From UBA7330 sp043554545 (GTDB lineage: Bacteria > Bacteroidota > Bacteroidia > Cytophagales > Cyclobacteriaceae): DNA of 64,000 nt. How positions within the stretch are numbered: the first letter of the stretch is position 1; each line of letters starts with the position of its first letter. Positions 35,015-44,474 of the stretch are shown here, one piece after another. The position numbers and the translations under genes were made by a program. The stretch spans positions 62,001 to 126,000 of the forward strand of contig CP121337.1 in the NCBI GenBank assembly GCA_043554545.1. The letters are read 5' to 3'. The notes beneath the pieces are model-generated. The model saw only the letters and a list, made by a program, of their open reading frames with translations. It was not told the DNA's origin and did not search any database.

Positions 35015-36072
35015 AAATGATTAAGAACTATTTAAAATGCCTTGTGCTTGCCACACCAATAACATGGATCAGTTGTAACGACAAGGAGCCTGAAGCCCTA
35101 TTGCCTTCCGATTTTGAAAACGGAGTTTTTATCACCAATGAAGGAAACTTTGGCGAGGCTGATGGTTCGCTGTCATACTTTGATCTGACTGAAAATAAAG
35201 CATATAACCATGTTTATTCGCTGGCGAATCCCGGAAAGACATTGGGAGATGTTGTACAATCCATCCATACAAACAGTGATCAATTGATTTTCATTATTGT
35301 AAATAATAGTCATAAGGTCGAAGCACTTCTTCCTGATAATTTGGAGTCCTACTATACCATTGAAGGGCTTAAATTACCTAGATATATGGCCAGCCGACCA
35401 GGCTTCTTATATATTTCTGAGTGGGTAAGTTTTTCTGAACCTGGCAGAATAGCGGTCGTAGATCCGACAAGCGGCGTTGTGCTCAGGAACATTACTACCG
35501 ATTATGGTGCAGAAGGGCTGTTGATAACAGAGAATAAGCTTTTTGTATCTAATAATTTCAGTTCTACAGTTAGTGTGATTGATCTTTCCAGTGAAGAAGT
35601 TATTAAAACACTAAATGTCGGGAGTTCTCCGGGGCAATTCCTTTTAGATGCAGAAGGAGATGTATGGATAGTAAGTGCGGGTGGTTTTGATGATCAGTTT
35701 GCACCACTGGAAGATGGAAAACTCCTTGAGATTGATGCTGAAACACTAATGATAAAGAAGGAAATAAGTCTGGGGATGAATGTCTCTACTAAGATTTCTA
35801 TCAATCCTTCTGGAGATCAGATTTACTACTTTTCCGGAACGGCCCTTTATCGAATACCCACTGATGCCAGTGTTGCTCCGACTGTTGCGTTCATTCACAA
35901 TGATGAAGCTGTGAGCTTTTATGGGTTGGGAATTGACCCGAGTGGGAGGATTTACCTATCAGATGCTAAAGCATTCTCTGAAAGTGGTCAAATTAGTATT
36001 TATGAACCTGACGGGAGTTTCGCACATAGTTTTGATGCAGGTAGGGGCCCAAATGCATTTCTCTTTAACTAA
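35011..36072 (+). CDS. btuG: Surface beta-propeller lipoprotein, BtuG-like (YncE/DUF5074)
   Basis: This 353-residue lipoprotein has Cys at about residue 22 (T-W-I-S-C), followed by N-D-K-E-P-E, acidic as in Bacteroidota surface-export signals. The body reads as a seven-bladed YncE-type propeller, with blades like V-I-D-L-S-S-E-E-V-I-K-T-L-N-V-G-S-S-P-G-Q (about 189-209) and G-R-I-A-V-V-D-P-T-S-G-V. In Bacteroides thetaiotaomicron, BtuG proteins are propeller lipoproteins that bind B12 tightly and sit on BtuB. This gene is coupled to btuB by ATGA overlap and under the same riboswitch. The BtuG call rests on fold, order and leader type. Confidence 0.82.
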   Translation: MKMIKNYLKCLVLATPITWISCNDKEPEALLPSDFENGVFITNEGNFGEADGSLSYFDLTENKAYNHVYSLANPGKTLGDVVQSIHTNSDQLIFIIVNNSHKVEALLPDNLESYYTIEGLKLPRYMASRPGFLYISEWVSFSEPGRIAVVDPTSGVVLRNITTDYGAEGLLITENKLFVSNNFSSTVSVIDLSSEEVIKTLNVGSSPGQFLLDAEGDVWIVSAGGFDDQFAPLEDGKLLEIDAETLMIKKEISLGMNVSTKISINPSGDQIYYFSGTALYRIPTDASVAPTVAFIHNDEAVSFYGLGIDPSGRIYLSDAKAFSESGQISIYEPDGSFAHSFDAGRGPNAFLFN

Positions 36073-36285
36073 TTTCTATCCAATTCTAATGAATCTTAGG
36101 GGACACTTATGAGCTTTTTAATGGTGCCTTTTTACAGGAAAGTAAAATATTTTCGATGATTTATCCTTAAAATTGTAGTATACTAATATATGATTGAACT
36201 AAATCAATCGAATAGTTGATCAATTAACCAATTGCTCCTTAATTGCAACTAGGAAAAACCTACTACAACCCCTAAAGAGAAAGCA

Positions 36286-37527
36286 ATGTTTAGAAAATTT
36301 TGGCTTGATGTAATCCTTGCAACCCTTTTCATATTCGGTATGATGGGAGTTTTAAATTCATTTACTGCCTTTAAAATCTTTGATGTCTTTGATCCGATTG
36401 GTGAGGCATTCTCTGATATGGAAGTTACAGATATTGTGTTTTCCCAACTCAGAGATGAGCCGATTGCAGATGACAGGATTGTGCTGGTCAATATGTCTAC
36501 ACTCCCAAGACCAGATATTGGGATCATGTTACAGATTATATCTCAATACAATCCAAAAGTAATCGGTATGGATTCTTTCTTTTATTTTCCAAAAGACACT
36601 GTTGGTGACGCTGTTTTAGAGGAGGGATTTGCCAGTGTCGAAAATCTGGTCATGGCAAGTAAGCTTTTGTACAACCCTGAAACGGATGATTTTGATAGTA
36701 TTGCTTATTCCTGGCCCCAGTTTGCGCAGTATGGAGATCCTGGTTTTGCAAACTTAATCACAGATGCGGAAGTACAGGAAGACTTAAAGATGTGCAGGGA
36801 GTTTTTACCTCAACAATTGGCTGGTGGAGAAAACAGGCATGCATTCGCAGTAAAACTAGCGAGCTACTATGATCCTGAAGCTGCTGAAGAGTTTTTAGAA
36901 AGACAAAATGAAACAGAAACCATCAACTACAGGGGAAACGTACTGGATTATGGTGCCACAAAATTTGGAACCAAGTTTTTTGCACTTGATGTTCAAGATG
37001 TTTTTGAAGAGAATTTTACCCGTGATCTCATTGAGGGGAAGGTGATCATTTTCTGTTATCTGGGTGACTATCTTGGAGATAGAAGAGCTATTGAAGATAA
37101 GTATTTTACCCCGCTAAATGAAAAATATATTGGTCGAGGGTACCCAGATATGTTTGGGGGTGTAATACACGCAAACATCGTTTCTATGATCCTAAACCAG
37201 GATTATATCAATTCTATGGATGATGTGCAAGAAATTATTTTAGCAATTATTCTGTGTTTTTTAAATGTGGCACTGTTTTCGCTTATATACCGTCGTATAC
37301 CCAGATGGTATGATGGAATAACGAAATTATTCCAGTTAATAGAAATAGGTTTTTTAACATACATTATGATTATTCTACTTGACCAAAACAGTTTTAAAAT
37401 CGAATTAGGCCTGGCATTATTTGCAGTGGCCATATCCGGTGATGCTTTGGAAGTCTATTATGGTGTGGTTAAGAATATTTTTACCAAAGAGGGTAGACGT
37501 TCACTTTTTAGAATAGATAAACTTTAA
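36286..37527 (+). CDS. CHASE2-domain membrane protein without output domain
   Basis: This 413-residue protein has an N-terminal helix (about 6-26), a large extracytoplasmic CHASE2-type domain (about 27-310: I-V-L-V-N-M-S-T-L-P-R-P-D, then K-V-I-G-M-D-S-F-F-Y, and later G-K-V-I-I-F-C-Y-L-G-D), and three closely spaced C-terminal helices (about 311-397). CHASE2 usually senses an external ligand and is fused to a kinase or cyclase; here only a short tail of about 20 residues follows the last helix. It is 35 bp before the next exported gene, so they may work together. Function is open. Confidence 0.82.
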   Translation: MFRKFWLDVILATLFIFGMMGVLNSFTAFKIFDVFDPIGEAFSDMEVTDIVFSQLRDEPIADDRIVLVNMSTLPRPDIGIMLQIISQYNPKVIGMDSFFYFPKDTVGDAVLEEGFASVENLVMASKLLYNPETDDFDSIAYSWPQFAQYGDPGFANLITDAEVQEDLKMCREFLPQQLAGGENRHAFAVKLASYYDPEAAEEFLERQNETETINYRGNVLDYGATKFGTKFFALDVQDVFEENFTRDLIEGKVIIFCYLGDYLGDRRAIEDKYFTPLNEKYIGRGYPDMFGGVIHANIVSMILNQDYINSMDDVQEIILAIILCFLNVALFSLIYRRIPRWYDGITKLFQLIEIGFLTYIMIILLDQNSFKIELGLALFAVAISGDALEVYYGVVKNIFTKEGRRSLFRIDKL

Positions 37528-37562
37528 AAAATCACACATTCAAACTTAATAGCTAAATAATT

Positions 37563-38504
37563 ATGAAAAATTTTGTTTCAATCGCCTTTATGTTCGCTAT
37601 GATTTTGACGGCCTCTATGGCTTTTGGTCAGAGTTATACCTTCAGAGTTTTAGCTAACAAAGGTAGCAATCAAGTAAAAAGAGCAGGCGCTCCAAGCGCA
37701 GAAGCCTTAAAGACGGGATCAACTTTGAATTCCGGAGATGAATTAATCGTAGCTGATGGATCTTACATTGGTTTGATGCACAAATCAGGTAAAACAACGG
37801 AAGTCAGAACAGCAGGAACTAAAAAGGTTTCTGATTTAGAAAAGAAAATTACGGTAGGCTCAACCAGTGTAGCCAGCAGATATGCTCGCTTCGTGGCAAG
37901 CAAGATGAACGAAGAAGAAAACACCAATTATCGTTCGCGACTATCAGCTACTGGGGCGGTCTCCAGAGCCACTGCTGCAGCCATTATGGTAATGGCACCT
38001 ACTCAGGTAAACATCGCAAGTGAGAATAAAGTAATTGGAGATATGGCAATCATCAGATGGAAACGTCCTTCTGAGATGGGTGAAGGTGATAACTACATTG
38101 TTTCTGTTAAGAATATATTTGATGAAGTTATCTATACCACAGAAACTCCTGATGAGTTTGTAGAGCTTGATTTCACAGCAGAGGAGATGAAGAATGATGT
38201 TGGATTGTATATCCTTTCAGTAGCCAAAAAAGGTGATCCTGAAGTTAAATCTGATGATGTAGGAATCAAACGTGCAGATGACAATGAAGTTAAAGAAGGA
38301 TTGGCGAGTCTCAAAAGTGAAATTGCTGACGACAGTCCATTGAATAAATTAATCTACGCTTCTTTTTACGAAGAAAATGGTCTTTTGCTTGATGCTTTGA
38401 CCAAGTACGAGCAAGCTGTAAACATGGCTCCTGAGATTCAGGATTTCCAGGACCTTTATGACAACTTTAAAATTGTCTATGGGTTTGAGGAAGATGCCAA
38501 ATAG
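37563..38504 (+). CDS. Exported FecR-like / TPR-tail protein
   Basis: This 313-residue protein has a signal peptide (about 1-23, ending SMAFGQ). The first part (about 24-110) resembles a FecR-like beta domain: G-S-T-L-N-S-G-D-E-L-I-V-A-D-G-S-Y-I-G-L-M-H. The tail (about 245-313) has two helical hairpins, one E-N-G-L-L-L-D-A-L-T-K-Y-E-Q-A, as in a single TPR. It is 35 bp downstream of the CHASE2 gene and closed by a strong terminator. No enzyme motif is seen; a structural or scaffolding role with the CHASE2 protein is a guess. Confidence 0.68.
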   Translation: MKNFVSIAFMFAMILTASMAFGQSYTFRVLANKGSNQVKRAGAPSAEALKTGSTLNSGDELIVADGSYIGLMHKSGKTTEVRTAGTKKVSDLEKKITVGSTSVASRYARFVASKMNEEENTNYRSRLSATGAVSRATAAAIMVMAPTQVNIASENKVIGDMAIIRWKRPSEMGEGDNYIVSVKNIFDEVIYTTETPDEFVELDFTAEEMKNDVGLYILSVAKKGDPEVKSDDVGIKRADDNEVKEGLASLKSEIADDSPLNKLIYASFYEENGLLLDALTKYEQAVNMAPEIQDFQDLYDNFKIVYGFEEDAK

Positions 38505-38530
38505 GTGTTTGAATAAATCAATTCAAAGAA

Positions 38531-38565
38531 AAGGCTGTCGCATTCAATCGTGACAGCCTTTTTTT
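38531..38565 (+). terminator. Terminator after the FecR-like gene
   Basis: The 9-bp stem AAGGCTGTC/GACAGCCTT with a 12-base loop is followed by TTTTT on the plus strand, 27 bp after the stop codon. Confidence 0.9.
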
Positions 38566-38808
38566 ATTTCCCCTGAAATTTTCCAGTTTCCCAGTACCAA
38601 ATTTCCCTATTGCGCTATAATATTTTCTTATTGTATTTTTCAAAGAACTTTGAATTTTATCATGCGTTTTTTTGGAGTAAACGGGGATTCCAAAAAGTCA
38701 AGAGAGAAATCATTTTTTTCTTAAAAATATTTACCACAATTTTGATGTCCCTCTTTCCCGAAAGGGTATCATTTAATATAGACTGCCAACTATTAATTTT
38801 ATTCGCCA
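38566..38808. other. AT-rich gap before dnaA, no gene seen
   Basis: This gap is AT-rich with poly-T runs. No TTATCCACA-type DnaA box was found, and a 69-codon reading frame here has no credible protein features. A CTTTC/GAAAG mini-hairpin lies near 38753. It most likely holds the dnaA promoter only. Confidence 0.6.
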
Positions 38809-40215
38809 ATGTATGCTGAAACGTGGAAAAAGTGTCTTCAATTTATTCAGGACCGCATTCCTCCACAAAGTTTTAAGACATGGTTTGAGCCAATTATCCC
38901 TCTGCATTTAGCTGAGGGGGTTCTTACTATTCAGGTACCAAGCCAGTTTTTCTATGAGTGGCTAGAGGAAAACTATGTGCATTTGCTTAAGCAGGCCATA
39001 CGCGCTGAGATAGGTGAAAATGGCAGATTGGAATATTCTGTTGTGATGGATCGCGGAGATGAACAGACGAAACCCCAAACCATAAATGTCTCAGGTTCAA
39101 GCAATAGTCAAAATAGAAACAGAGTAAATGGATTTGATAAGTATAAAAATCCTGACTTTCTAGAGGAACTGCAGAACAACAGTAATTTAAACCCAACCTA
39201 TCTTTTTGATAATTTTATTGAGGGTGATTGCAACAGGCTTGCGAGGTCCGCAGGTTTTGCAGTTGCGCAAAAGCCGGGTGTTACTTCTTTCAACCCTTTG
39301 ATGTTTTACGGTGGGGTTGGATTGGGTAAAACACACCTTGTTCAGGCCATTGGAAATCAAATAAAGAATGATAAGAAAGGTAAGTCTATCATCTATGTAG
39401 CCTCAGAAAAATTTACTAATCAGTTTATCGAGGCACTTAAGAATAATAACCTTCAAGACTTCATCAATTACTACAAAGAGGTAGACGTCTTAATCATTGA
39501 TGATATTCAGTTCTTAAAGGATAAAGAAAAAACTCAGGAAATATTTTTTCACATTTTTAACCATTTGCATCAAGGGGGTAAGCAGATCATTCTTACCTCT
39601 GATTGCGCGCCCAAAGATTTAAAAGGGTTACAGGAACGCTTGGTTTCCCGATTTAAATGGGGGCTTACAGCTGACCTTCAACAACCAGACTTTGAGACTC
39701 GAATGGCCATCATCCAAAAGAAGATGCAAAGTGATGGAATCTTTATCCCGGATCAGGTGATAGAGTACATTGCCTATAGTGTAGATACGAATGTACGAGA
39801 GTTGGAAGGTGTAATTATTTCTTTGATAGCACATGCGTCTCTTACGAAGCGGGAGATGGATCTGGAGCTTGCCAAGCAAATTCTTAAGAATATTGTACAT
39901 GACATCGACTCTGAAGTTGGTATAGACTATATACAGAAGACCGTATCAGACTATTTTAGTGTTGCTCAGGACGATCTGAAAGCAAAAACAAGAAAAAAGG
40001 AAATTGTAATTGCCAGACAAGTGGCGATGTATTTTTCGAAAGATTATACCAACCATAGCTTAAAGTCAATTGGTTATCATTTTGGTGGAAGGGATCACAG
40101 TACAGTTATCCATGCGGTACAATCTGTCAATGACATGATAGATACCAATGCCAAGTTCCGCTACTCAATAAATGAGTTAAAGAAAAAGCTCAAATTCAAG
40201 ACACATACAGTCTAA
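38809..40215 (+). CDS. dnaA: Chromosomal replication initiator DnaA
   Basis: This 468-residue AAA+ protein opens the replication origin. Domain I (1-90) has W-x-x-C-L-x-x-I-x-D-x-I-x-x-Q-S-F-K-T-W. The AAA+ core shows Walker A G-G-V-G-L-G-K-T (about 168-175), Walker B V-L-I-I-D-D-I-Q-F-L (about 227-236) and an arginine finger in L-V-S-R-F-K-W-G. Domain IV has the DNA-contact signature G-G-R-D-H-S-T-V-I-H (about 427-436). Start ATG 38809 gives the canonical N-terminus. The gene ends convergently into the HtrA gene with 4 bp overlap. Confidence 0.97.
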   Translation: MYAETWKKCLQFIQDRIPPQSFKTWFEPIIPLHLAEGVLTIQVPSQFFYEWLEENYVHLLKQAIRAEIGENGRLEYSVVMDRGDEQTKPQTINVSGSSNSQNRNRVNGFDKYKNPDFLEELQNNSNLNPTYLFDNFIEGDCNRLARSAGFAVAQKPGVTSFNPLMFYGGVGLGKTHLVQAIGNQIKNDKKGKSIIYVASEKFTNQFIEALKNNNLQDFINYYKEVDVLIIDDIQFLKDKEKTQEIFFHIFNHLHQGGKQIILTSDCAPKDLKGLQERLVSRFKWGLTADLQQPDFETRMAIIQKKMQSDGIFIPDQVIEYIAYSVDTNVRELEGVIISLIAHASLTKREMDLELAKQILKNIVHDIDSEVGIDYIQKTVSDYFSVAQDDLKAKTRKKEIVIARQVAMYFSKDYTNHSLKSIGYHFGGRDHSTVIHAVQSVNDMIDTNAKFRYSINELKKKLKFKTHTV

Positions 40216-41681
40216 AAGAAGTAAGGGTAGTATACTTTCCTACCTCTTTTATCTACACCTGAGATAATCACTCTTCCGCGTATTTTTTCCAGAATATCGA
40301 TGAGTTTATCCGGGCTTTCTATTGCTGTATTATTAATATTGGTAATGATAAAGCCTTCCGGAATGCCTAACTCGGCAAAGAAACCTCCCGCTTTATAATC
40401 TACAACTTTTACACCGTGACTTATCCCTATCAGATCCCTTTCTACTTTAGAAACATGCTCAAATGTTGCTGCGAGATAATCTGAGCCAATTAGATTTCTC
40501 TCAATAATCCCTGTGGTTCCTTCGCGGTTGGTTAATGTGAGTTTTTTTGTCAGTTCTTTTCCCTCTCGCTGTATTGCAAGGTTTAGTTCGTCACCTGGGT
40601 AAAGGTTACCGATGTATTCTTCCAGATAAGCCTTGCTTCTAATCTCAGTACCATTTATAGCACGCAAAACATCTCCTTTTTCTAATCCTGCATCGGCAGC
40701 GGCTCCTTGACTTTGAACATTAGCTACAATCACACCATTCAAATTTGTCAACGTCATTTTTTCTGCTAATTCACTGTCAATGTCAACATACTCTGCGCCA
40801 ATAAAGGCCTTCTGAACTTCTCCGTATTTTACAATGTCGTTGTATACTTTTTTTACGATGCTCGAAGGAACAGCAAAACCATAACCTGCATATGATCCGG
40901 TTTTTGATAAGATAGCTGTATTAATACCTATGAGTTCACCACTTCTGTTCACCAGAGCTCCTCCACTGTTTCCCGGATTGATTGCAGCATCCGTCTGAAT
41001 AAAAGATTCAATTGGAAATTTGTCTCTTAAAATGTTGATGTTACGCCCTTTAGCACTAACGATTCCTGCGGTCACTGTGGATGTCAGATTAAATGGGTTA
41101 CCAACGGCCAGTACCCATTCTCCAACCTTTACCTGATCGCTTTGACCTACCGTAACTGCAGGAAGATCCTCTGCCTCAATTTTGATTACGGCAAGATCTG
41201 TGGAAGGGTCAATTCCAATTAATTGGGCATCGTAAGATTTCTTACTGTGAGTTACTTTGATGATGTCAGCATCATCGATTACATGATTGTTGGTGACAAT
41301 ATACCCATCAGTGGAGAGGATAACCCCAGAACCGCTTCCAATCTGCTGAGAAGTACGTGGCTCAAAAAACCAATCCAACCAACTGCCGGTTCTATAATCA
41401 TATTCACTAAGTGTCTGAACAAAAACCACACTTGGGGTACTTTTTTCTGAGGCATAAGAAAAATCAGAACCTATTTCAATTAATGATCTATCATTGACAG
41501 GTGTGATGTTATGAGTGATGGGATATTTGTTTTTAAAGTCATTTTCTGCTGACGTAGCAAATGCTTTTACTACGGCTAACTCCTCTTTGTCAGTTAAAAA
41601 ATTCCATCCAACCCACATTCCGGCCAGACCGGTGGTGAATCCAATAAAGGCCACTAAAACAAAATTCTTCATGCTTTCCAA
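40212..41681 (-). CDS. Periplasmic Do/HtrA-type serine protease
   Basis: This 489-residue protease degrades or refolds damaged periplasmic proteins. An N-terminal hydrophobic helix (about 5-26) is a signal or anchor. The catalytic triad is in place: His about 133 (T-N-N-H-V-I), Asp about 163 (D-L-A-V-I-K-I) and Ser about 239 (G-N-S-G-G-A-L). Two PDZ domains follow (about 305-390, 400-480), the first with G-V-I-V-A-N-V-Q-S-Q-G-A-A-A-D-A-G-L. The size and two-PDZ layout match DegP/DegQ. Confidence 0.95.
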   Translation of the reverse strand: MESMKNFVLVAFIGFTTGLAGMWVGWNFLTDKEELAVVKAFATSAENDFKNKYPITHNITPVNDRSLIEIGSDFSYASEKSTPSVVFVQTLSEYDYRTGSWLDWFFEPRTSQQIGSGSGVILSTDGYIVTNNHVIDDADIIKVTHSKKSYDAQLIGIDPSTDLAVIKIEAEDLPAVTVGQSDQVKVGEWVLAVGNPFNLTSTVTAGIVSAKGRNINILRDKFPIESFIQTDAAINPGNSGGALVNRSGELIGINTAILSKTGSYAGYGFAVPSSIVKKVYNDIVKYGEVQKAFIGAEYVDIDSELAEKMTLTNLNGVIVANVQSQGAAADAGLEKGDVLRAINGTEIRSKAYLEEYIGNLYPGDELNLAIQREGKELTKKLTLTNREGTTGIIERNLIGSDYLAATFEHVSKVERDLIGISHGVKVVDYKAGGFFAELGIPEGFIITNINNTAIESPDKLIDILEKIRGRVIISGVDKRGRKVYYPYFF

Positions 41682-41780
41682 TCTTTTAGATCTCTCATTT
41701 ACCTTTTACTTGGTTTGTCTCCTGAAAGTTTCAGGCGACTAAGTTAATTTACGCAATTAGTTTTTCTTAATTTCACGGTG

Positions 41781-43280
41781 ATGGGAATCAGGTCTTTTCT
41801 AGCTAAGCCATTTGCAAATTACATTGCTTCTGAAACCAAAAAGTGGGCGCAAGCGCCAGGCTTATATCAGGAAGCCGTTCGTAAAAGTATTATCTCCAGG
41901 GCCAAGTATACGACCTTTGGAAAGGATCATGGATTTGAATCTATCAACTCCTATGCTGATTTTAAAGAACAGATTCCTATCCGGGACTATGAACAACTTT
42001 CTCCCTATATATCTCAAATCCTGGATGGAAAATCTGATGTTATTTGGCCGGGAAAACCAGAGTACTTCGCCAAGACTTCTGGCACAACCAGTGGAACCAA
42101 GTTTATCCCTATCACCAAAGACTCTATCCCCAACCACATTAACAGTGCTCGGAATGCTTTGCTCACTTATGTCCATGAGACAGGGAAATCAAAATTTCTG
42201 GACGGTAAACTGATCTTTCTGTCGGGCAGTCCGGTACTGGGCGAAAAAGCAGGTGTGAAAACAGGCCGCTTATCTGGTATGGTCAATCACCATGTTCCTG
42301 GATACTTACGTACCAATCAGATGCCTAGTTATGAAACAAACTGCATGGAAGACTGGGAGGAGAAGGTAGACCAAATCGTCGAAGAGACTTATGATCAAAA
42401 CATGACCTTGATTTCAGGTATTCCTCCATGGGTCCAGATGTATTTTGACAGGCTGGTGGCTAAGACAGGAAAGCAAGTAAAAGATATTTTTCCAAACTTT
42501 GAACTTTTTGTTTACGGTGGTGTCAACTTTGAGCCTTATCGAGCCAAGTTGTTTGAAACAGTAGGGAAGCACATCGATTCGATTGAGACCTATCCCGCGT
42601 CAGAAGGTTTTATTGCCTATCAAGACAGTCAAAACGAAGAAGGACTTCTCTTGCTTGCCAATTCGGGTATATTCTTCGAGTTTATTCCAGCGGATGAATA
42701 CTTTAATGATAATCCTACCCGACTGTCCATTGAAGAAATAGAGCTAGGAGTCAATTACGCCTTAATCATCAACAGCAATGCAGGATTATGGGGGTATTCA
42801 ATTGGGGATACGGTAAAATTTGTGAGTAAGGAACCTTACCGTCTGCTTGTTACTGGAAGGATTAAACATTTCATTTCTGCATTTGGAGAACATGTAATAG
42901 GCGAGGAGGTGGAGAAAGCCATGCGGATGACCTGCGTCGAATTTCCTGAGACTGAGCTGGTAGAATTTACCGTGGCTCCACAAGTGACTCCTGATGAAGG
43001 ACTTCCTCATCATGAATGGTTGATTGCTTTTGGTCAGGAACCAAAGGATATGGATAAATTTTCAATTACGCTTGACACAAACCTTCGAAAGTTAAATAGT
43101 TATTACGATGACTTGATAAGTGGAAACATTCTAAGGAAATTGGTTGTTACGTCTCTGGACCGAGATGCCTTTATCAATCATATGAAAGCCATTGGTAAGT
43201 TGGGTGGGCAGAATAAGGTTCCACGTCTATCCAATGACAGGAAGATTGCTGATCAATTGGCTAATTTCACCAAATCGTAA
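41781..43280 (+). CDS. GH3 auxin-responsive-promoter-family acyl-amido synthetase
   Basis: This protein of 499 residues is a bacterial member of the GH3 family, which in plants adenylates acyl acids and joins them to amino acids. The ATP-binding loop is clear at K-T-S-G-T-T-S-G-T-K-F (about 95-105). Later family segments include Y-P-A-S-E-G-F (about 271-277) and the Y-R-L-x-V-T-G-R hinge. The ATG at 41781 is chosen over the GTG one codon earlier. It stands in front of dxr, 27 bp away, and its bacterial substrate is unknown. Cytosolic. Confidence 0.9.
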   Translation: MGIRSFLAKPFANYIASETKKWAQAPGLYQEAVRKSIISRAKYTTFGKDHGFESINSYADFKEQIPIRDYEQLSPYISQILDGKSDVIWPGKPEYFAKTSGTTSGTKFIPITKDSIPNHINSARNALLTYVHETGKSKFLDGKLIFLSGSPVLGEKAGVKTGRLSGMVNHHVPGYLRTNQMPSYETNCMEDWEEKVDQIVEETYDQNMTLISGIPPWVQMYFDRLVAKTGKQVKDIFPNFELFVYGGVNFEPYRAKLFETVGKHIDSIETYPASEGFIAYQDSQNEEGLLLLANSGIFFEFIPADEYFNDNPTRLSIEEIELGVNYALIINSNAGLWGYSIGDTVKFVSKEPYRLLVTGRIKHFISAFGEHVIGEEVEKAMRMTCVEFPETELVEFTVAPQVTPDEGLPHHEWLIAFGQEPKDMDKFSITLDTNLRKLNSYYDDLISGNILRKLVVTSLDRDAFINHMKAIGKLGGQNKVPRLSNDRKIADQLANFTKS

Positions 43281-43307
43281 AATTCTAATTCAATTTTTTA
43301 ATTACTC

Positions 43308-44474
43308 ATGTCTGAAGACCAAAAGAAAAAAAGTATTGCGATTCTTGGCTCCACAGGATCTATAGGGAAGCAGACATTGGAAGTGATTGATATGCACCCT
43401 GACCTATTTGAGGTCGAAGTCCTGACAGCTCAGAATAATGCAGATTTACTTATCAAACAAGCGTTGCAGTATAAGCCTAATGTGGTAGTTATCACTAATG
43501 AGGACCATTATCAATACGTTCAGGAAGCGCTGGACCCAAAAGACATTAAGGTTTACGCCGGATCAAGTGCGTTGGAAGCGGTGGTGGAGATGGAGTCTGT
43601 TGATGTTGTTTTGACCGCACTAGTGGGTTATTCAGGCCTTAAACCTACCCTAAAGGCAATCAAAGCAGGGAAAGACATTGCACTAGCCAATAAAGAAACT
43701 TTGGTAGTAGCGGGACAAATGGTCACAAGCCTGGCAGCGGAACATCAGGTGAACATTTTACCCGTAGATTCTGAGCATTCGGCCATTTTCCAATGCATTG
43801 TTGGTGAGTTTACTAATCCGATAGAAAAAATTATTCTTACTGCCTCAGGGGGACCTTTCCGGGGAATGACCAGAGAGCAGCTTAGTACAGTTACCAAGAA
43901 AGAAGCCCTGAAGCATCCTAATTGGGAAATGGGGGCAAAAATCACCATTGATTCTGCTACTTTGATGAACAAAGGATTGGAGGTTATTGAAGCGAAATGG
44001 CTCTTTGGCACCTCTTTAGACCAGATTGAAGTAGTTGTACATCCACAATCGATCATTCACTCAATGGTTCAATTTGAAGATGGAAGTATTAAGGGACAGA
44101 TGGGATTGCCTGATATGCGTTTACCGATACAATATGCATTAGGTTTTCCGAAAAGGTTGAAAAATAATTTTCCCAGATTTGACTTCACAAAATATCCACA
44201 ATTAACTTTTGAGCAACCTGACATGGAAACTTTCCGTAACCTTAAGTTGGCTTATCAGGCGATTGAACGGGGAGGAAACCATCCTTGCATTTTAAATGCA
44301 GCGAACGAAATTGCAGTAAGTGAATTTTTAGCTGATAAAATTGGTTTTTTGCAAATATCCGAGATAATTGAAGAATGCTTGAGCAAGGTGGATTATATTC
44401 GTGACCCGATTTTAGAAGACTTTATAGAAACAGATCAATTAACAAGGATCAAGGCAAAAGAGATAATTAGATAA
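43308..44474 (+). CDS. dxr: 1-deoxy-D-xylulose 5-phosphate reductoisomerase
   Basis: This 388-residue enzyme makes 2-C-methyl-D-erythritol 4-phosphate, the committed step of the MEP isoprenoid route. NADPH-binding G-S-T-G-S-I-G (about 14-20) and the metal/substrate sites L-P-V-D-S-E-H-S-A (about 147-155) and T-A-S-G-G-P-F (about 178-184) are visible, with M-N-K-G-L-E-V-I-E-A downstream. The stop and the rseP start overlap by one base (TAATG), so they are coupled. Confidence 0.97.
   Translation: MSEDQKKKSIAILGSTGSIGKQTLEVIDMHPDLFEVEVLTAQNNADLLIKQALQYKPNVVVITNEDHYQYVQEALDPKDIKVYAGSSALEAVVEMESVDVVLTALVGYSGLKPTLKAIKAGKDIALANKETLVVAGQMVTSLAAEHQVNILPVDSEHSAIFQCIVGEFTNPIEKIILTASGGPFRGMTREQLSTVTKKEALKHPNWEMGAKITIDSATLMNKGLEVIEAKWLFGTSLDQIEVVVHPQSIIHSMVQFEDGSIKGQMGLPDMRLPIQYALGFPKRLKNNFPRFDFTKYPQLTFEQPDMETFRNLKLAYQAIERGGNHPCILNAANEIAVSEFLADKIGFLQISEIIEECLSKVDYIRDPILEDFIETDQLTRIKAKEIIR

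Noticed and set aside
38566..38808. oriC next to dnaA
   Set aside because: No DnaA boxes of the TTATCCACA type were found here; the origin is likely elsewhere.
38610..38819. 69-codon plus-strand frame ahead of dnaA
   Set aside because: AT-rich, Phe/Leu-heavy translation without domains; it overlaps the dnaA start in another frame.
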